DNA of 64,000 nucleotides from Rhizobiales bacterium dw_265 (GTDB lineage Bacteria > Pseudomonadota > Alphaproteobacteria > Micropepsales > Micropepsaceae). Each line of letters begins with the position of its first letter. The stretch's first letter is position 1. Below are positions 18,672-27,338 of this stretch, piece by piece. The notes beneath the pieces were generated by a model that saw nothing but the letters and a program-made list of their open reading frames with translations, was not told where the DNA came from and searched no databases. Both the position numbers and the translations under genes were made by a program. The DNA lies in contig JAAVUU010000003.1 in NCBI GenBank assembly GCA_018449595.1, forward strand, positions 434,001 to 498,000, written 5' to 3'.

Positions 18672-19706
18672 TTACTCCGCCTCGTCGTCGGTCTTCTTCG
18701 GCCGCGCCATCTTCGCCAGCAGCGCCGTCTCGCGGTGCCAGCGCTTGAGCGGCCGCGCCGGATAGCCGCCCACCCGCTCGCCCGCGCCGATGTCGCGCGT
18801 CACGCCCGAGCGCGCCGCCAGCCGCGCGCCCGCGCCGATGGTGAGATGATCGCTGATCCCGACCTGGCCGCCGATCAGCACCATCGGCCCGATGGTGGTC
18901 GAGCCGCCGATGCCCACCTGCGCCACCACCAGCGAATGATGGCCGATGCGGACATTGTGGCCGACATGGATCAGGCTGTCGAAACGCACGCCGCGCTCGA
19001 TATGGGTATCGCCGATGGCGCCCCGGTCCACGGTGCAGTTGCTGCCGAACTCGACATCGTCCTCGATCACCACCCGGCCCAGTTGCGGCACGCGCAGCAG
19101 CCCTTCCAGGCTGGGCACGAAACTGAACCCCTGGTTGCCGATGGAATTGTTCGGCCCCATCACCACGCGCTGGCCGATCACCGCATGCGTGACCACGCAA
19201 TTGTGCCCGATGCGGCAGCCGTCGCCGATCTCCACCCCGCGCCCGATCACCACATTGTTGCCGATCCAGACATTGGCGCCGATCTTCGCGCCCGCGCCGA
19301 TCTCACTGCCGGGGCCGATCTCGGTATCCGCGCCGATGGTCGCGGTGGGATGCACCGGCGCGGCGGTGCGCACACCCGCCTCCAATTTCGCGGGCGGATA
19401 GAAGATATGGCCGACCTGGGCGAAGGCCAGCCGCGGATTGGGCACCACCAGCAGACTCACGCCATGCGGCATCGCCGCCAGCTTGTCGTTGGTGACGACC
19501 AGGCTGGCCTTGGTGACGGCAAAGGCATTGGCATATTTGCCGTCGCTGAACAGCGAGACATCGCCGGGTTCCGCGCTTTCCAGCGCCGCGACATCGCGCA
19601 GCTTCAACGCGCCCGGTGCGCCTTTTTCCGGCTCGGCGCCGATCCGGCCGGCGATATCGGCCAGGGTAAACGGCCCGGCGCGCTCATAGAAACGGTCATC
19701 AGTCAT
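18672..19706 (-). CDS. lpxD: UDP-3-O-(3-hydroxyacyl)glucosamine N-acyltransferase
   Basis: LpxD adds the N-linked 3-hydroxyacyl chain from ACP to the lipid A precursor. The 344-residue protein has an N-terminal uridine-binding domain (residues 1-105). A left-handed beta helix of hexapeptide repeats follows (about 115-300). The expected catalytic His250 sits in LIHVGHNVRIG. The C-terminal helix holds the run RHETALLAKM-like residues typical of the family. It stands alone here, away from the usual bamA-lpxD-fabZ-lpxA cluster, beside an ABC-F gene. Confidence 0.92.
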   Translation of the reverse strand: MTDDRFYERAGPFTLADIAGRIGAEPEKGAPGALKLRDVAALESAEPGDVSLFSDGKYANAFAVTKASLVVTNDKLAAMPHGVSLLVVPNPRLAFAQVGHIFYPPAKLEAGVRTAAPVHPTATIGADTEIGPGSEIGAGAKIGANVWIGNNVVIGRGVEIGDGCRIGHNCVVTHAVIGQRVVMGPNNSIGNQGFSFVPSLEGLLRVPQLGRVVIEDDVEFGSNCTVDRGAIGDTHIERGVRFDSLIHVGHNVRIGHHSLVVAQVGIGGSTTIGPMVLIGGQVGISDHLTIGAGARLAARSGVTRDIGAGERVGGYPARPLKRWHRETALLAKMARPKKTDDEAE

Positions 19707-19748
19707 GGCGCGGCAACTTAAAGGATCGGCAGGTCAGTGCAAACCCGA

Positions 19749-21632
19749 TCACGCGTCGGCCATTGCGGTTTCGTAAGCTTCCGATGCCGCCACCCAGGCC
19801 TTTTCCGCCGCCTCCAGCTTGCGCGCGGCGTCGGCGCGTTTCTTGGAGACCGAAGCCGCCTTGGCGGGATCGCGGGTGAACAACAGCGGGTCCGACAGCG
19901 CCTTGTCCAGCTTGCCGAGTTCGGCGTTCAAGGTGGCGATCTGGGATTCGGCGGCGCTGACCTTGTCCTTCAGCGGCTTGAGGTTCTGGCGCTTCTCGGC
20001 ATTGCTGCGGCGTGCCTCTTCCTTCTTCGGCTTGGCGTCGGGTTCTTCGACCTTGCGCGTGGGGCGGTTGTCGCCGGTCAAAAGGAATTTGCGGTAGTCG
20101 TCCAGGTCGCCTTCGAACGGCGTCACCTTGCCGTCCGCCACCAGCAGCAATCGATCCGCTGTGGCCTCAATAAGACGGCGGTCATGGCTGACCAGGATCA
20201 CCGCGCCGTCGAAATCGTTCAGCGCCGTCAGCAGCGCAGTGCGCGCGTCGATGTCCAGGTGGTTGGTCGGCTCGTCCAGGATCAGCAGGTTGGGCTTGTC
20301 CAGCGTGGTCAGCGCCAGCATCAGCCGCGCCCGTTCGCCGCCCGACAGCTTGCCCACCGCGGTCTGCGCCTTGTCGGCGCTAAAGCCGAAGCCGCCCAGC
20401 TGGGTGCGAACCTGTTCCAGGGTCAGCTTGGGCCGCAGGTTCTGCAAGGTCTGGATCGGGGTGATGGTGGTATCCAGTTCCTCGGCCTGGTGCTGGGCGA
20501 AATAGCCCACCACCAGCTTGCGCGCCGGGGTGAATTCGCCACCCATCACCTGCAGCTTGCCGGCCAGCAGCTTGGCCATGGTGGATTTGCCGTTGCCGTT
20601 CTTGCCCAGCAGCGCCACGCGATCCTCGGGATCGAAGCGGAAGCCCAGCCCGGTCAGGATCGGCTTGCCCGGCTCATAGCCCACGCTGGCGCGGTCCATG
20701 GTGATCAAGGGCGGGGAGGCGGGCGTGGCGGGCGGAATCTTGATCGGCGCCACGAACTCGTCGGGCGGCACTTCCACCGTCGCCATCTTGGCCAGCATCT
20801 TCATGCGGCTTTGCGCCTGGGCGGCCTTGGCGGCGCTGGCCTTGAAGCGGTCGACGAATTTCTGCATGTGGGCGCGGGCGGCGTCCTGCTTCTTGGCGAA
20901 GGCCATGTCGTTGGCGCGCGCCGCGGCGCGGGTTTCGACAAAGGTATCGTAGCCGCCGGTGTAGAGCTTCAGCTTGCCCCGCTCCAGGTGCAGGATGAAT
21001 TCGCAGGAACTGTTCAGCAGGTCGCGGTCATGGCTGACGATCAGGATGGTGCCGCGATATTTCTGCAGGAAGTTTTCCAGCCACAGCACGCCTTCCAGGT
21101 CGAGATAGTTGGTCGGTTCGTCCAGCAGCAGCAGGTCGGGGGCGGTGAACAGGATGGCCGCCAGGGCGACGCGCATGCGCCAGCCGCCGGAAAATTCCTT
21201 GCACGGACGTTCCTGGTCTTCCGCCGAGAAGCCCAGCCCGGCCAGGATTTCGGCGGCGCGCGACGGCGCGGTATAGGCGTCGATCGCATCCAGCCGGTTG
21301 TAGATATCGCCCAGTTTGTGGCCGTCGGTTTCATGCTCGGCTTCGGCCAGCAGGCGCGTGCGCTCGGCATCGGCTTCCAGCACGGTTTCCAGCAGGCTGG
21401 TGTCGGTGCCCGGCGCTTCCTGGGCCACCGCGCCGACCTTCCAGGCGGTGGGCCAGCTGACCTCGCCGTCATCGGGATGCAGCCGCCCCAGGATGACGTT
21501 GAACAGGGTGGATTTGCCCGCGCCGTTGCGGCCCACCAGGCCGATGCGGCGGCCCGCGGGCAGGTTGGCGGTGGCGCCGGACAGGATTTCCCGCCCGGCG
21601 ATCCGCACCACGATGTTATCGATTGCCAGCAT
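19749..21632 (-). CDS. ABC-F family ATPase, YheS-like
   Basis: This soluble 627-residue protein has two ABC domains and no membrane part, so it is expected to act on ribosomes rather than in transport. Walker A motifs are GRNGAGKST at 34-42 and GKNGNGKST in the second half; signatures are EFSGGW and KLSGGER. The linker between the domains has [21 protein letters not shown], as in YheS-type members, and the C-terminus is a charged coiled coil of about 90 residues. It is divergent from ndk. Confidence 0.9.
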   Translation of the reverse strand: MLAIDNIVVRIAGREILSGATANLPAGRRIGLVGRNGAGKSTLFNVILGRLHPDDGEVSWPTAWKVGAVAQEAPGTDTSLLETVLEADAERTRLLAEAEHETDGHKLGDIYNRLDAIDAYTAPSRAAEILAGLGFSAEDQERPCKEFSGGWRMRVALAAILFTAPDLLLLDEPTNYLDLEGVLWLENFLQKYRGTILIVSHDRDLLNSSCEFILHLERGKLKLYTGGYDTFVETRAAARANDMAFAKKQDAARAHMQKFVDRFKASAAKAAQAQSRMKMLAKMATVEVPPDEFVAPIKIPPATPASPPLITMDRASVGYEPGKPILTGLGFRFDPEDRVALLGKNGNGKSTMAKLLAGKLQVMGGEFTPARKLVVGYFAQHQAEELDTTITPIQTLQNLRPKLTLEQVRTQLGGFGFSADKAQTAVGKLSGGERARLMLALTTLDKPNLLILDEPTNHLDIDARTALLTALNDFDGAVILVSHDRRLIEATADRLLLVADGKVTPFEGDLDDYRKFLLTGDNRPTRKVEEPDAKPKKEEARRSNAEKRQNLKPLKDKVSAAESQIATLNAELGKLDKALSDPLLFTRDPAKAASVSKKRADAARKLEAAEKAWVAASEAYETAMADA

Positions 21633-21651
21633 TTGTGGGGGCCTTATAACG

Positions 21652-21746
21652 TGTCATGGCCTGCCAGCAAGCCCGCAGGGCGCCGCGCGTGCGGGCCACA
21701 TGGCCCGCCAGCAAGGCCCTTTAGGGCCGCAGCGCGTGCGGGCCAT
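21652..21746. repeat. tandem GC-rich hairpin units, diverged repeat copy D
   Basis: Two related units, 21656-21698 and 21700-21746, lie head to tail between the divergent ABC-F and ndk genes. Each begins ATGGCC(T/C)GCCAGCAAG and ends GCGTGCGGGCCA, and each can fold on itself. The left edge TGTCATGGCC matches the outer end of the other copies, but the arrangement is direct rather than inverted. Being upstream of both starts, it cannot be an ordinary terminator for either gene. Confidence 0.65.
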
Positions 21747-21807
21747 TGCGATTCCGCCAAGGTCGCGGCATAAGGCGCGCGAATTACCCCCACTTTCGGA
21801 GACTTTC

Positions 21808-22230
21808 ATGGCCATCGAACGCACTCTTTCGATCATCAAGCCGGACGCGACCCGCCGCAACCTCACCGGCAAGATCGTCGCCAAGTTCGAGGATGCCGGC
21901 CTGCGCGTCGTCGCCAGCCGCCGCATCAAGCTCAGCCAGGCCGATGCCGAGGCCTTTTATGCCGTGCATGCCGCGCGCCCCTTCTTTGCCGACCTGGTCA
22001 AGTTCATGATCTCGGGCCCGGTGGTGGTGCAGGTCTTGGAAGGCGAAGGCGCCATCCAGAAGAACCGCGACGTGATGGGCGCGACCAATCCCGCCAACGC
22101 CGCCGAAGGCACCATCCGCAAGGAATTCGCCGAAAGCATCGAGGCCAATTCGGTGCATGGTTCCGACGCCCCGGAAACCGCCGCCAACGAGATCAAGTTC
22201 TTTTTCTCAGACCTCCAGATCGTTGGGTGA
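21808..22230 (+). CDS. ndk: nucleoside diphosphate kinase
   Basis: Ndk equilibrates nucleoside di- and triphosphates through a phosphohistidine. The 140-residue protein has the N-terminal [15 protein letters not shown] and the active-site His117 in NSVHGSD. Length is exactly typical. The start at 21808 is fixed by the conserved N-terminus. The gene sits alone between repeat copy D and the nuclease-bearing repeat E. Confidence 0.97.
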   Translation: MAIERTLSIIKPDATRRNLTGKIVAKFEDAGLRVVASRRIKLSQADAEAFYAVHAARPFFADLVKFMISGPVVVQVLEGEGAIQKNRDVMGATNPANAAEGTIRKEFAESIEANSVHGSDAPETAANEIKFFFSDLQIVG

Positions 22231-22290
22231 CAGCCTAACCCAACCGTCATGGCCCGGCTTGTCCGGGCCATCCAGTTTCGACTTGAATGA

Positions 22291-22328
22291 TCAGGGCGCA
22301 TGCCGCGATAGTTCGGCATGCGCCCTGA
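22291..22328 (+). promoter_or_regulatory. perfect hairpin over the nuclease start codon, followed by a T-run
   Basis: Arms TCAGGGCGCATGCCG (22291-22305) and its exact complement (22314-22328) are separated by eight bases. The nuclease ATG at 22318-22320 is inside the right arm, and GCGTTTTTATTA follows at once, which resembles an intrinsic terminator placed at the very start of the coding sequence. There is no Shine-Dalgarno sequence. The likely consequence is very low or conditional expression; that is inference. Confidence 0.55.
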
Positions 22329-22614
22329 GCGTTTTTATTATGTCTATATTCTGGCGAGTGCGCCGAACGGTACGCTGTACATCGGCATGACAAACGACCT
22401 GAGTCGCCGTGTCTGGGAACATCGGGAGGGGCTGATCGAAGGTTTTACGAAAACCCATGGCGTGAAAACGCTGGTGTACTTTGAAACTTTTCCGACCGCG
22501 TTCGACGCCATTCACCGTGAGAGTCGCCTCAAGAAATACCCTCGCGCGTGGAAAATAAATCTCATCCTCGGCCACAATCCGGGCTGGAATGATCTTGCCG
22601 AAACGCTCGCCTGA
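22318..22614 (+). CDS. small GIY-YIG nuclease family protein
   Basis: The 98-residue protein consists of a single GIY-YIG domain. YYVYILAS at 7-14 and LYIGMTNDLSRRVWEH around 21-36 form the core, with the conserved arginine and the downstream glutamate region (ESRLKKYPRAWK near 70-80) expected for metal-dependent DNA cutting. It resembles the short stand-alone UPF0213/YhbQ type. A TAG at 22309 in the same frame forces the start to 22318, inside the hairpin at 22291-22328. It is enclosed by the inverted repeats of element E, which suggests that it acts on or moves with them. Confidence 0.85.
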   Translation: MRPERFYYVYILASAPNGTLYIGMTNDLSRRVWEHREGLIEGFTKTHGVKTLVYFETFPTAFDAIHRESRLKKYPRAWKINLILGHNPGWNDLAETLA

Positions 22615-22669
22615 AGCGTTAAACTGGATGGCCCGGACAAGCCGGGCCATGACGAACGGGTGATAGCGA

Positions 22670-23512
22670 ATGGATGGCACCATGCAAGGCAAGACCGTCA
22701 TCATCACCGGCGCGACCTCCGGTATCGGGGAAGTCGCCGCCATCCGCCTGGCGCAGCAGGGCGCGCGCATCGTCTTCACCGCCCGCGACCAGGCCCGCGC
22801 CAATGCCACCCTGGCGAAGCTGAAACAGGCCAATCCGGGCGCGGATCACGCCGCCCATATGGCCGATCTTTCGACCCTGGCGGAAATGAAGCGCATCGGC
22901 GCGGAACTGGCGCGCGAACCGCAGATCGACGTCTTGGTCAACAATGCCGGCGCCCTGTTCAACAAGCGGCAGGAAACCGTGGACGGGCTGGAGATGACCT
23001 TCGCGGTCAACCACATGGCCTATTTCGTCATCACCAACCTGTTGCTGCCGAAACTGAAAGCGGGGGCGCGCATCGTCACCACGGCGTCCAATGCCCATCG
23101 CGGCGCCAAGCTGAATTTCGACGACCTGCAGAACCGCAAGGGCTATGGCGGTTTTCCGGTCTATTCCAAGTCGAAGCTCTGCAACATCCTGTTCAACCGC
23201 GAACTGGCGCGGCGCGCGCCCGCCGGCGTCACCGCCAACAGCCTGCATCCCGGCTTTGTCGCCACCCGCTTCGGCGACCAGTCGGGCGGGATCATGCAAA
23301 GGATCGTCCGCGTCGCCAAACCCGTGGGCGCGATCTCGCCGGAGGAGGGCGCCAAGACCATCATCTACCTGGCGGCGTCGCCCGAAGCCGCCGGGGTGAC
23401 CGGCGAATATTTCTATCAATGCAAGATCACCGCGCCGACAAAAGAGGCGCAGAATGACGCCGACGCCAAGCGGCTATGGGAGATATCCGAACAGATCGCC
23501 GGCCTCACCTGA
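22670..23512 (+). CDS. short-chain dehydrogenase, retinol-dehydrogenase-like
   Basis: This 280-residue Rossmann-fold oxidoreductase has the cofactor motif TGATSGIG at 13-20, NNAG near residue 88 and the catalytic YSKSK near 165. The early part, with ARDQARANATL, and the ANSLHPG stretch resemble the RDH11-14/WWOX-like branch. The substrate is unknown. A second ATG at 22682 is a possible start. The gene begins 16 bases after the right end of element E, and its stop overlaps the next start (TGATG). Confidence 0.85.
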   Translation: MDGTMQGKTVIITGATSGIGEVAAIRLAQQGARIVFTARDQARANATLAKLKQANPGADHAAHMADLSTLAEMKRIGAELAREPQIDVLVNNAGALFNKRQETVDGLEMTFAVNHMAYFVITNLLLPKLKAGARIVTTASNAHRGAKLNFDDLQNRKGYGGFPVYSKSKLCNILFNRELARRAPAGVTANSLHPGFVATRFGDQSGGIMQRIVRVAKPVGAISPEEGAKTIIYLAASPEAAGVTGEYFYQCKITAPTKEAQNDADAKRLWEISEQIAGLT

Positions 23513-23772
23513 TGCATCTTTTGCTGCGCGTCACCGCCATCACGATATGGACAGTGTGCCTCTATGGCGCGCTGGGCGGGGCGTTCGCGTACCGCGAGAA
23601 CCTGCCCAGCGGCCTCTACAACCGCTACGTCCTGACCATGTACAAGACCTTGCCGCCGCCGCCGCGCGGCCCGGCCTATTGCGATTTTCTCAGCATCGCA
23701 TCCCATGCGCTGGCCGCCCCGTGCGATTTCAAGCCGCCCTTTATAGGGTGGTTGCAAGGCGGCAGATACTAG
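23512..23772 (+). CDS. small membrane or exported protein, unknown
   Basis: An 86-residue frame coupled to the SDR gene by a one-base overlap. It has a hydrophobic N-terminal segment (residues 2-25) that could be a membrane anchor or an uncleaved signal, followed by a Pro-rich stretch (LPPPPRGPAY) and two cysteines. Its last four bases overlap the end of the convergent purN. I do not recognise it; codon usage fits the neighbourhood, so it is probably expressed. Confidence 0.6.
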   Translation: MHLLLRVTAITIWTVCLYGALGGAFAYRENLPSGLYNRYVLTMYKTLPPPPRGPAYCDFLSIASHALAAPCDFKPPFIGWLQGGRY

Positions 23773-24374
23773 CCGAACACTGCCAGGCCCTTTTCCAGCC
23801 GCACGCTGCCGTCCGCCAGCAGCTTCAGCGCCTCGGGATAAAGCGTGTGCTCCACCGCCAGAACGCGGTCGGCCAAGGCTTGCGGCGAGTCGGAGGGATG
23901 CACCGGCACGGAGGCCTGGGCGATCACCGGCCCGGCATCCAGTTCCGGCACCACGAAATGCACCGACGCGCCGCTCAGGTTTTCGCCCGCCGCGATCACC
24001 CGCTCATGCACCCTGGTGCCCTTGTAGGCGGGCAGCAGCGAGGGGTGGATGTTGATCAGCCGGCCTTCCCAGCCGCGCACAAAACCATCGGACAATATCC
24101 GCATGAATCCGGCCAGCACCACGATGTCGGGATTGGTGGCGCGCAGGGCCGCATCCAGTTCGGCATCGAAGTCTTCGCGGCACTTTTTTTCACCAAGTGG
24201 GCCCGCATGCGGGATGACCTGGGTGGCGATGCCCGCCGCCCGCGCCCGTTCCAGCCCGCCGGCATCGGCCTTGTTGGAAAGCACCAGGATGATTTGGTAA
24301 TGGCCGTCCGCCGCATCGATCAGCGATTGCAGGTTGCTGCCGCGCCCGGAGATCAGGACGGCGACGCGCTTCAT
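23769..24374 (-). CDS. purN: phosphoribosylglycinamide formyltransferase
   Basis: PurN transfers a formyl group from 10-formyl-tetrahydrofolate to GAR in purine synthesis. The 201-residue protein has the phosphate-binding SGRGSNLQ near the N-terminus and the catalytic Asn108, His110 (INIHPSLLPAYKG) and Asp147 (ELDAGPVI). It overlaps the purM stop codon by one base, the standard purM-purN pair. Confidence 0.97.
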   Translation of the reverse strand: MKRVAVLISGRGSNLQSLIDAADGHYQIILVLSNKADAGGLERARAAGIATQVIPHAGPLGEKKCREDFDAELDAALRATNPDIVVLAGFMRILSDGFVRGWEGRLINIHPSLLPAYKGTRVHERVIAAGENLSGASVHFVVPELDAGPVIAQASVPVHPSDSPQALADRVLAVEHTLYPEALKLLADGSVRLEKGLAVFG

Positions 24375-25441
24375 CAGAGCTTCAGGGCCCCGCGATAGAC
24401 GACTTTCGCCTCGCCATCGCCTGCCACCAGCTTGCCGATCCGCACCGCGCGATCACCGGCCTCCTGGAAGGCATCAATCACATGGCCGGCGTTTTTTTCA
24501 TCCGCCACCGCCACCAGGCCGATGCCGCAATTGAAGGTCCGCAGCATCTCGGCTTCCGCGATGCCGGCTTGCCGCGCCAGCCAGGAAAACACCGGCGGCA
24601 CGGCGATGGCATCCAGATCGACTTCGGCATCCAGTCCTTCCGGCAAACAGCGCGGCAGGTTGTCGGTGATGCCGCCGCCGGTGATATGGGCCAGGCCCTT
24701 GACCCCGCCGGTCTGGATGGCTTCCAGCGCCGCCTTCACATACAGCCGCGTCGGCGTCAGCAGCGCCGCGCCCAGCGTCTTTCCCGGCGCGAAGGGCGCG
24801 TCGGCGTTCAGCGCCAGGCCGGATTTCTCCACCACCTTGCGCACCAGCGAATAGCCGTTGGAATGCCCCCCCGAAGACGCCACCCCGATCAGCACGTCGC
24901 CCGCCTGCATCGCTTGCAGCTTCGGCAGCACGCGGTCGCGCTCCACCGCGCCCACGCAAAAGCCCGCCAGGTCGAAATCGCCCTTGGCGTACAGGCCGGG
25001 CATCTCGGCGGTCTCGCCGCCGATCAGGGCGCAGCCGCTCTCCTTGCAGGCCCGCGCGATGCCTTCGACCACGGTGGCGGCGGCCTCCACCTCCAGCTTG
25101 CCGGTGGCGTAATAATCCAGGAAGAACAGTGGCTCCGCGCCCTGCACGACGATATCGTTGACGCACATGGCGACCAGATCCTGGCCGATGCCGTCGAAAC
25201 GCCCGGTGTCTATCGCCAGCTTCAGCTTGGTGCCGACCCCGTCGGTGCCCGAGACCAGGATCGGGTCCTTGAACCCCGCCGCCTTGAGGTCGAACAGCCC
25301 GCCGAAGCCGCCAAGGCTGGCGTCGGCGCCCGGCCGCCGCGTCGCTTTCGCGGCGGGACCGATGCGCGCCACCAGCGCCTCGCCGGCGTCGATATCCACG
25401 CCCGCGTCCTTGTAAGTCAGGCCGTTTTCGATCTCCGCCAT
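24374..25441 (-). CDS. purM: phosphoribosylformylglycinamidine cyclo-ligase
   Basis: PurM closes the imidazole ring to give AIR, using ATP. The 355-residue protein begins with the family pattern [12 protein letters not shown] and contains [11 protein letters not shown] and the glycine-rich [12 protein letters not shown]. It is divergent from the DUF2066 gene. The 151-base gap (25442-25592) holds TATAGT at 25563-25568 as the best -10 candidate on the other strand, with no clear -35 partner. Confidence 0.97.
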   Translation of the reverse strand: MAEIENGLTYKDAGVDIDAGEALVARIGPAAKATRRPGADASLGGFGGLFDLKAAGFKDPILVSGTDGVGTKLKLAIDTGRFDGIGQDLVAMCVNDIVVQGAEPLFFLDYYATGKLEVEAAATVVEGIARACKESGCALIGGETAEMPGLYAKGDFDLAGFCVGAVERDRVLPKLQAMQAGDVLIGVASSGGHSNGYSLVRKVVEKSGLALNADAPFAPGKTLGAALLTPTRLYVKAALEAIQTGGVKGLAHITGGGITDNLPRCLPEGLDAEVDLDAIAVPPVFSWLARQAGIAEAEMLRTFNCGIGLVAVADEKNAGHVIDAFQEAGDRAVRIGKLVAGDGEAKVVYRGALKL

Positions 25442-25592
25442 GCGATCCGTTTAAACAGCCGGGGGATGGGGCGCAACCGCCGCCGCCCGGCCACGCACAG
25501 GACCGCGATTTTGCCAGTTTTTCCACAGCGTTGGACGCCTTCCGCCGGTCATATCCCCCCGGTATAGTCGCGCCGCTCTAACAGGTTCGCCC

Positions 25593-26630
25593 ATGCCCCC
25601 GCGTTTCCGCCTTTTGCTTGCTTTTCTTGCCGTTCTTATCGCTGCCGTTCCGGCCGCTGCTCAGGAATCGCTCTACACGGTGGCGGGCATCCATGTGGAC
25701 GCCAGCGGCGCCTCCTCGACCGAGGCCTACAATGCCGCCATCGCCCAGGGCCGCGGCCGCGCCTTCCAGATCCTGTATCGCCGCCTGGTCCGCCAGGCCG
25801 ACTGGGCCAGGCAGCCGGTGCTGGATGCCGGCCAGCTGCTGCGGCTGACGCGCGGCAACAACATCGCCAACGAGCGCCGCTCCACCACCCGCTATACCGC
25901 CGACGTCACCTATCTGTTCAATCCCGATGCGGTGGCGCGCGCCCTGCGCGCGGCGCAGATCGCCTTCTCCCAGGTCACCGTCAAGCGCATCCTGGTGATT
26001 CCCATGTCGCCCAATGTCAGCCATGGCCCCTGGTCGCAGGCGCTGCTGTCGCCGGCCTTCCGCGATTCCACCGTGCCCTTCACCGTCACCGCGCCGGAGG
26101 ACGATGCCGCGCTGGCGGCGCTGAAATTCGACGCCGCGGCCTGGGCCGATGTGTCGGCGGTGGCGGTCAAGTATCATGTCGCCGAAGTAGGGCTGGTGCA
26201 GGCGGTCTATGCCAATGGCAGGATGACGGTGAACATCCGCCGCCTGGGCGCGGGCGAGACCCCGGCCGCCGCCAGCGTGGACGTGCCGATGGTGCAGACG
26301 GTGGGCACCACCTATCCGGCGGCGGCGCAGGCGGCGGTGCATGCCATCGAAGATTTGTGGAAGACCCGCAATGCGCTGGACTTCAGCCAGCGCGGCCGGC
26401 TGACCGCCGATGTCCGCATCCTCAGCCTGCAGCAATGGGGCGATATCCAGATCGCGCTGGGCGGGGTGGGCAATGTCACCGGCACCACGGTGATGGCGAT
26501 GGACATCAATTTCGCCCGCGTCCAGCTGGCCTATGTCGGCGGCATCGACCAGTTGCGCGAGGCCCTGGGGGCGGCCGGCCTGTCGCTGACCAATCGCGGC
26601 GGGCAATGGAGCCTGGCCAAAACCCCGTGA
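25593..26630 (+). CDS. DUF2066 family exported protein
   Basis: A 345-residue protein with a clear signal peptide (FRLLLAFLAVLIAAVPAAAQ, residues 4-23). It matches the DUF2066 type, which is often encoded next to purM and an Hda-like protein in Proteobacteria. The mature part is mixed alpha/beta with no recognisable catalytic motif, and function is unknown. It is the first gene of the unit that continues with hdaA, overlapping it by four bases (GTGA). A weak Shine-Dalgarno AACAGG precedes the ATG. Confidence 0.85.
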   Translation: MPPRFRLLLAFLAVLIAAVPAAAQESLYTVAGIHVDASGASSTEAYNAAIAQGRGRAFQILYRRLVRQADWARQPVLDAGQLLRLTRGNNIANERRSTTRYTADVTYLFNPDAVARALRAAQIAFSQVTVKRILVIPMSPNVSHGPWSQALLSPAFRDSTVPFTVTAPEDDAALAALKFDAAAWADVSAVAVKYHVAEVGLVQAVYANGRMTVNIRRLGAGETPAAASVDVPMVQTVGTTYPAAAQAAVHAIEDLWKTRNALDFSQRGRLTADVRILSLQQWGDIQIALGGVGNVTGTTVMAMDINFARVQLAYVGGIDQLREALGAAGLSLTNRGGQWSLAKTP

Positions 26631-27286
26631 CGCAACTGGTCCTGCCGCTCGAAACACGCAGCGCCCTGGGCCGCGCCGACTTCATCGTCGCGCCGGGCAA
26701 TGAACGCGCCGTCGCCTTTGTCGATTCGTTTCCGAACTGGCCCGCGCCGGCCGCGGCGCTGTTTGGTCCGCCTGCGTCCGGCAAGTCGCACCTGGCGGCG
26801 GTATGGGCGCAGCATGCCGGCGCGACGATGATCGAGGCCACGGCGCTGGACAGGGATGTGCCTGACGGGGCGCTGGTGATCGAGAATATCGGCCCCGGCG
26901 TCGCGGAAGCGCCGCTGTTCGCCCTGCTGGAACGGGGCGCGCCGCTGCTTCTGACGGCGCTGGCGCCGCCGTCGGAGTGGCCAGAGACGTTCAAATTGGT
27001 GTTGCCCGATCTGGTGTCGCGCACCCGCGCGCTGCTGGCTTTCGCCCTGTGGGCGCCGGACGACGCCCTGCTGATGGGCCTGGCGGTCAAGCTGTTCGCC
27101 GACCGCCAGCTGGCGGTGCCCGAGGCGGTGGTCAGCCAGATGATCGGCCGGCTGGAGCGGTCGCCGGGCGCCATCCGCGATTTCGTGGCCCGGGCCGATG
27201 CCCGGGCGCTGGCGGAAAAGCGTCCCGTTAATACCAGTCTTATCAGGGACTTGCTGTCCGATTCACGGCTGCCGGGCCAGGCCTGA
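26627..27286 (+). CDS. hdaA: DnaA regulatory inactivator, HdaA-type AAA protein
   Basis: HdaA works with the sliding clamp to stimulate ATP hydrolysis by DnaA and so prevents re-initiation. The 219-residue protein starts with the clamp-binding motif QLVLPL at 3-8. It has a Walker [10 protein letters not shown] at 47-55 and a sensor/lid region resembling DnaA domain III, but lacks the DnaA DNA-binding domain. The start is a GTG whose last two bases are part of the upstream TGA. The short length and the neighbours (DUF2066, ppk, ppx) match alphaproteobacterial hdaA. Confidence 0.9.
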   Translation: MTQLVLPLETRSALGRADFIVAPGNERAVAFVDSFPNWPAPAAALFGPPASGKSHLAAVWAQHAGATMIEATALDRDVPDGALVIENIGPGVAEAPLFALLERGAPLLLTALAPPSEWPETFKLVLPDLVSRTRALLAFALWAPDDALLMGLAVKLFADRQLAVPEAVVSQMIGRLERSPGAIRDFVARADARALAEKRPVNTSLIRDLLSDSRLPGQA

Positions 27287-27296
27287 CGGTTATTGT

Positions 27297-27338
27297 GTCA
27301 TTCCAAAGTCACGGCTTTTGGCTAAAGTCTGGCATGAC
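27297..27338 (+). repeat. small inverted repeat over the ppk start codon
   Basis: GTCATTCCA at 27297-27305 and TGGCATGAC at 27330-27338 are complementary except for one position, with a 24-base loop that contains a second AAAGTC. The ppk ATG (27334-27336) lies inside the right arm. The ends resemble the GTCAT...ATGAC edges of the dispersed repeats but the rest does not, so kinship is doubtful. Confidence 0.4.

Larger units (their letters stand above)
22245..22654. mobile_element. GIY-YIG nuclease gene flanked by 34-bp perfect inverted repeats, copy E
   Basis: The left arm at 22245-22278 (starting CGTCATGGCCCGGCTTGTCC) is the exact reverse complement of the right arm at 22621-22654. Both arms are themselves imperfect palindromes like the ends of the other dispersed copies. 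Between them lie a perfect 15-bp hairpin and the nuclease frame 22318-22614, which ends only six bases before the right arm. The trinucleotide AAC flanks both outer ends, which is too short to call a target duplication. This is the only copy in the window that carries a gene. Confidence 0.7.

Noticed and set aside
22318..22614. UvrC-type excinuclease subunit
   Set aside because: Only a single GIY-YIG domain of 98 residues is present; UvrC has additional domains and over 600 residues.
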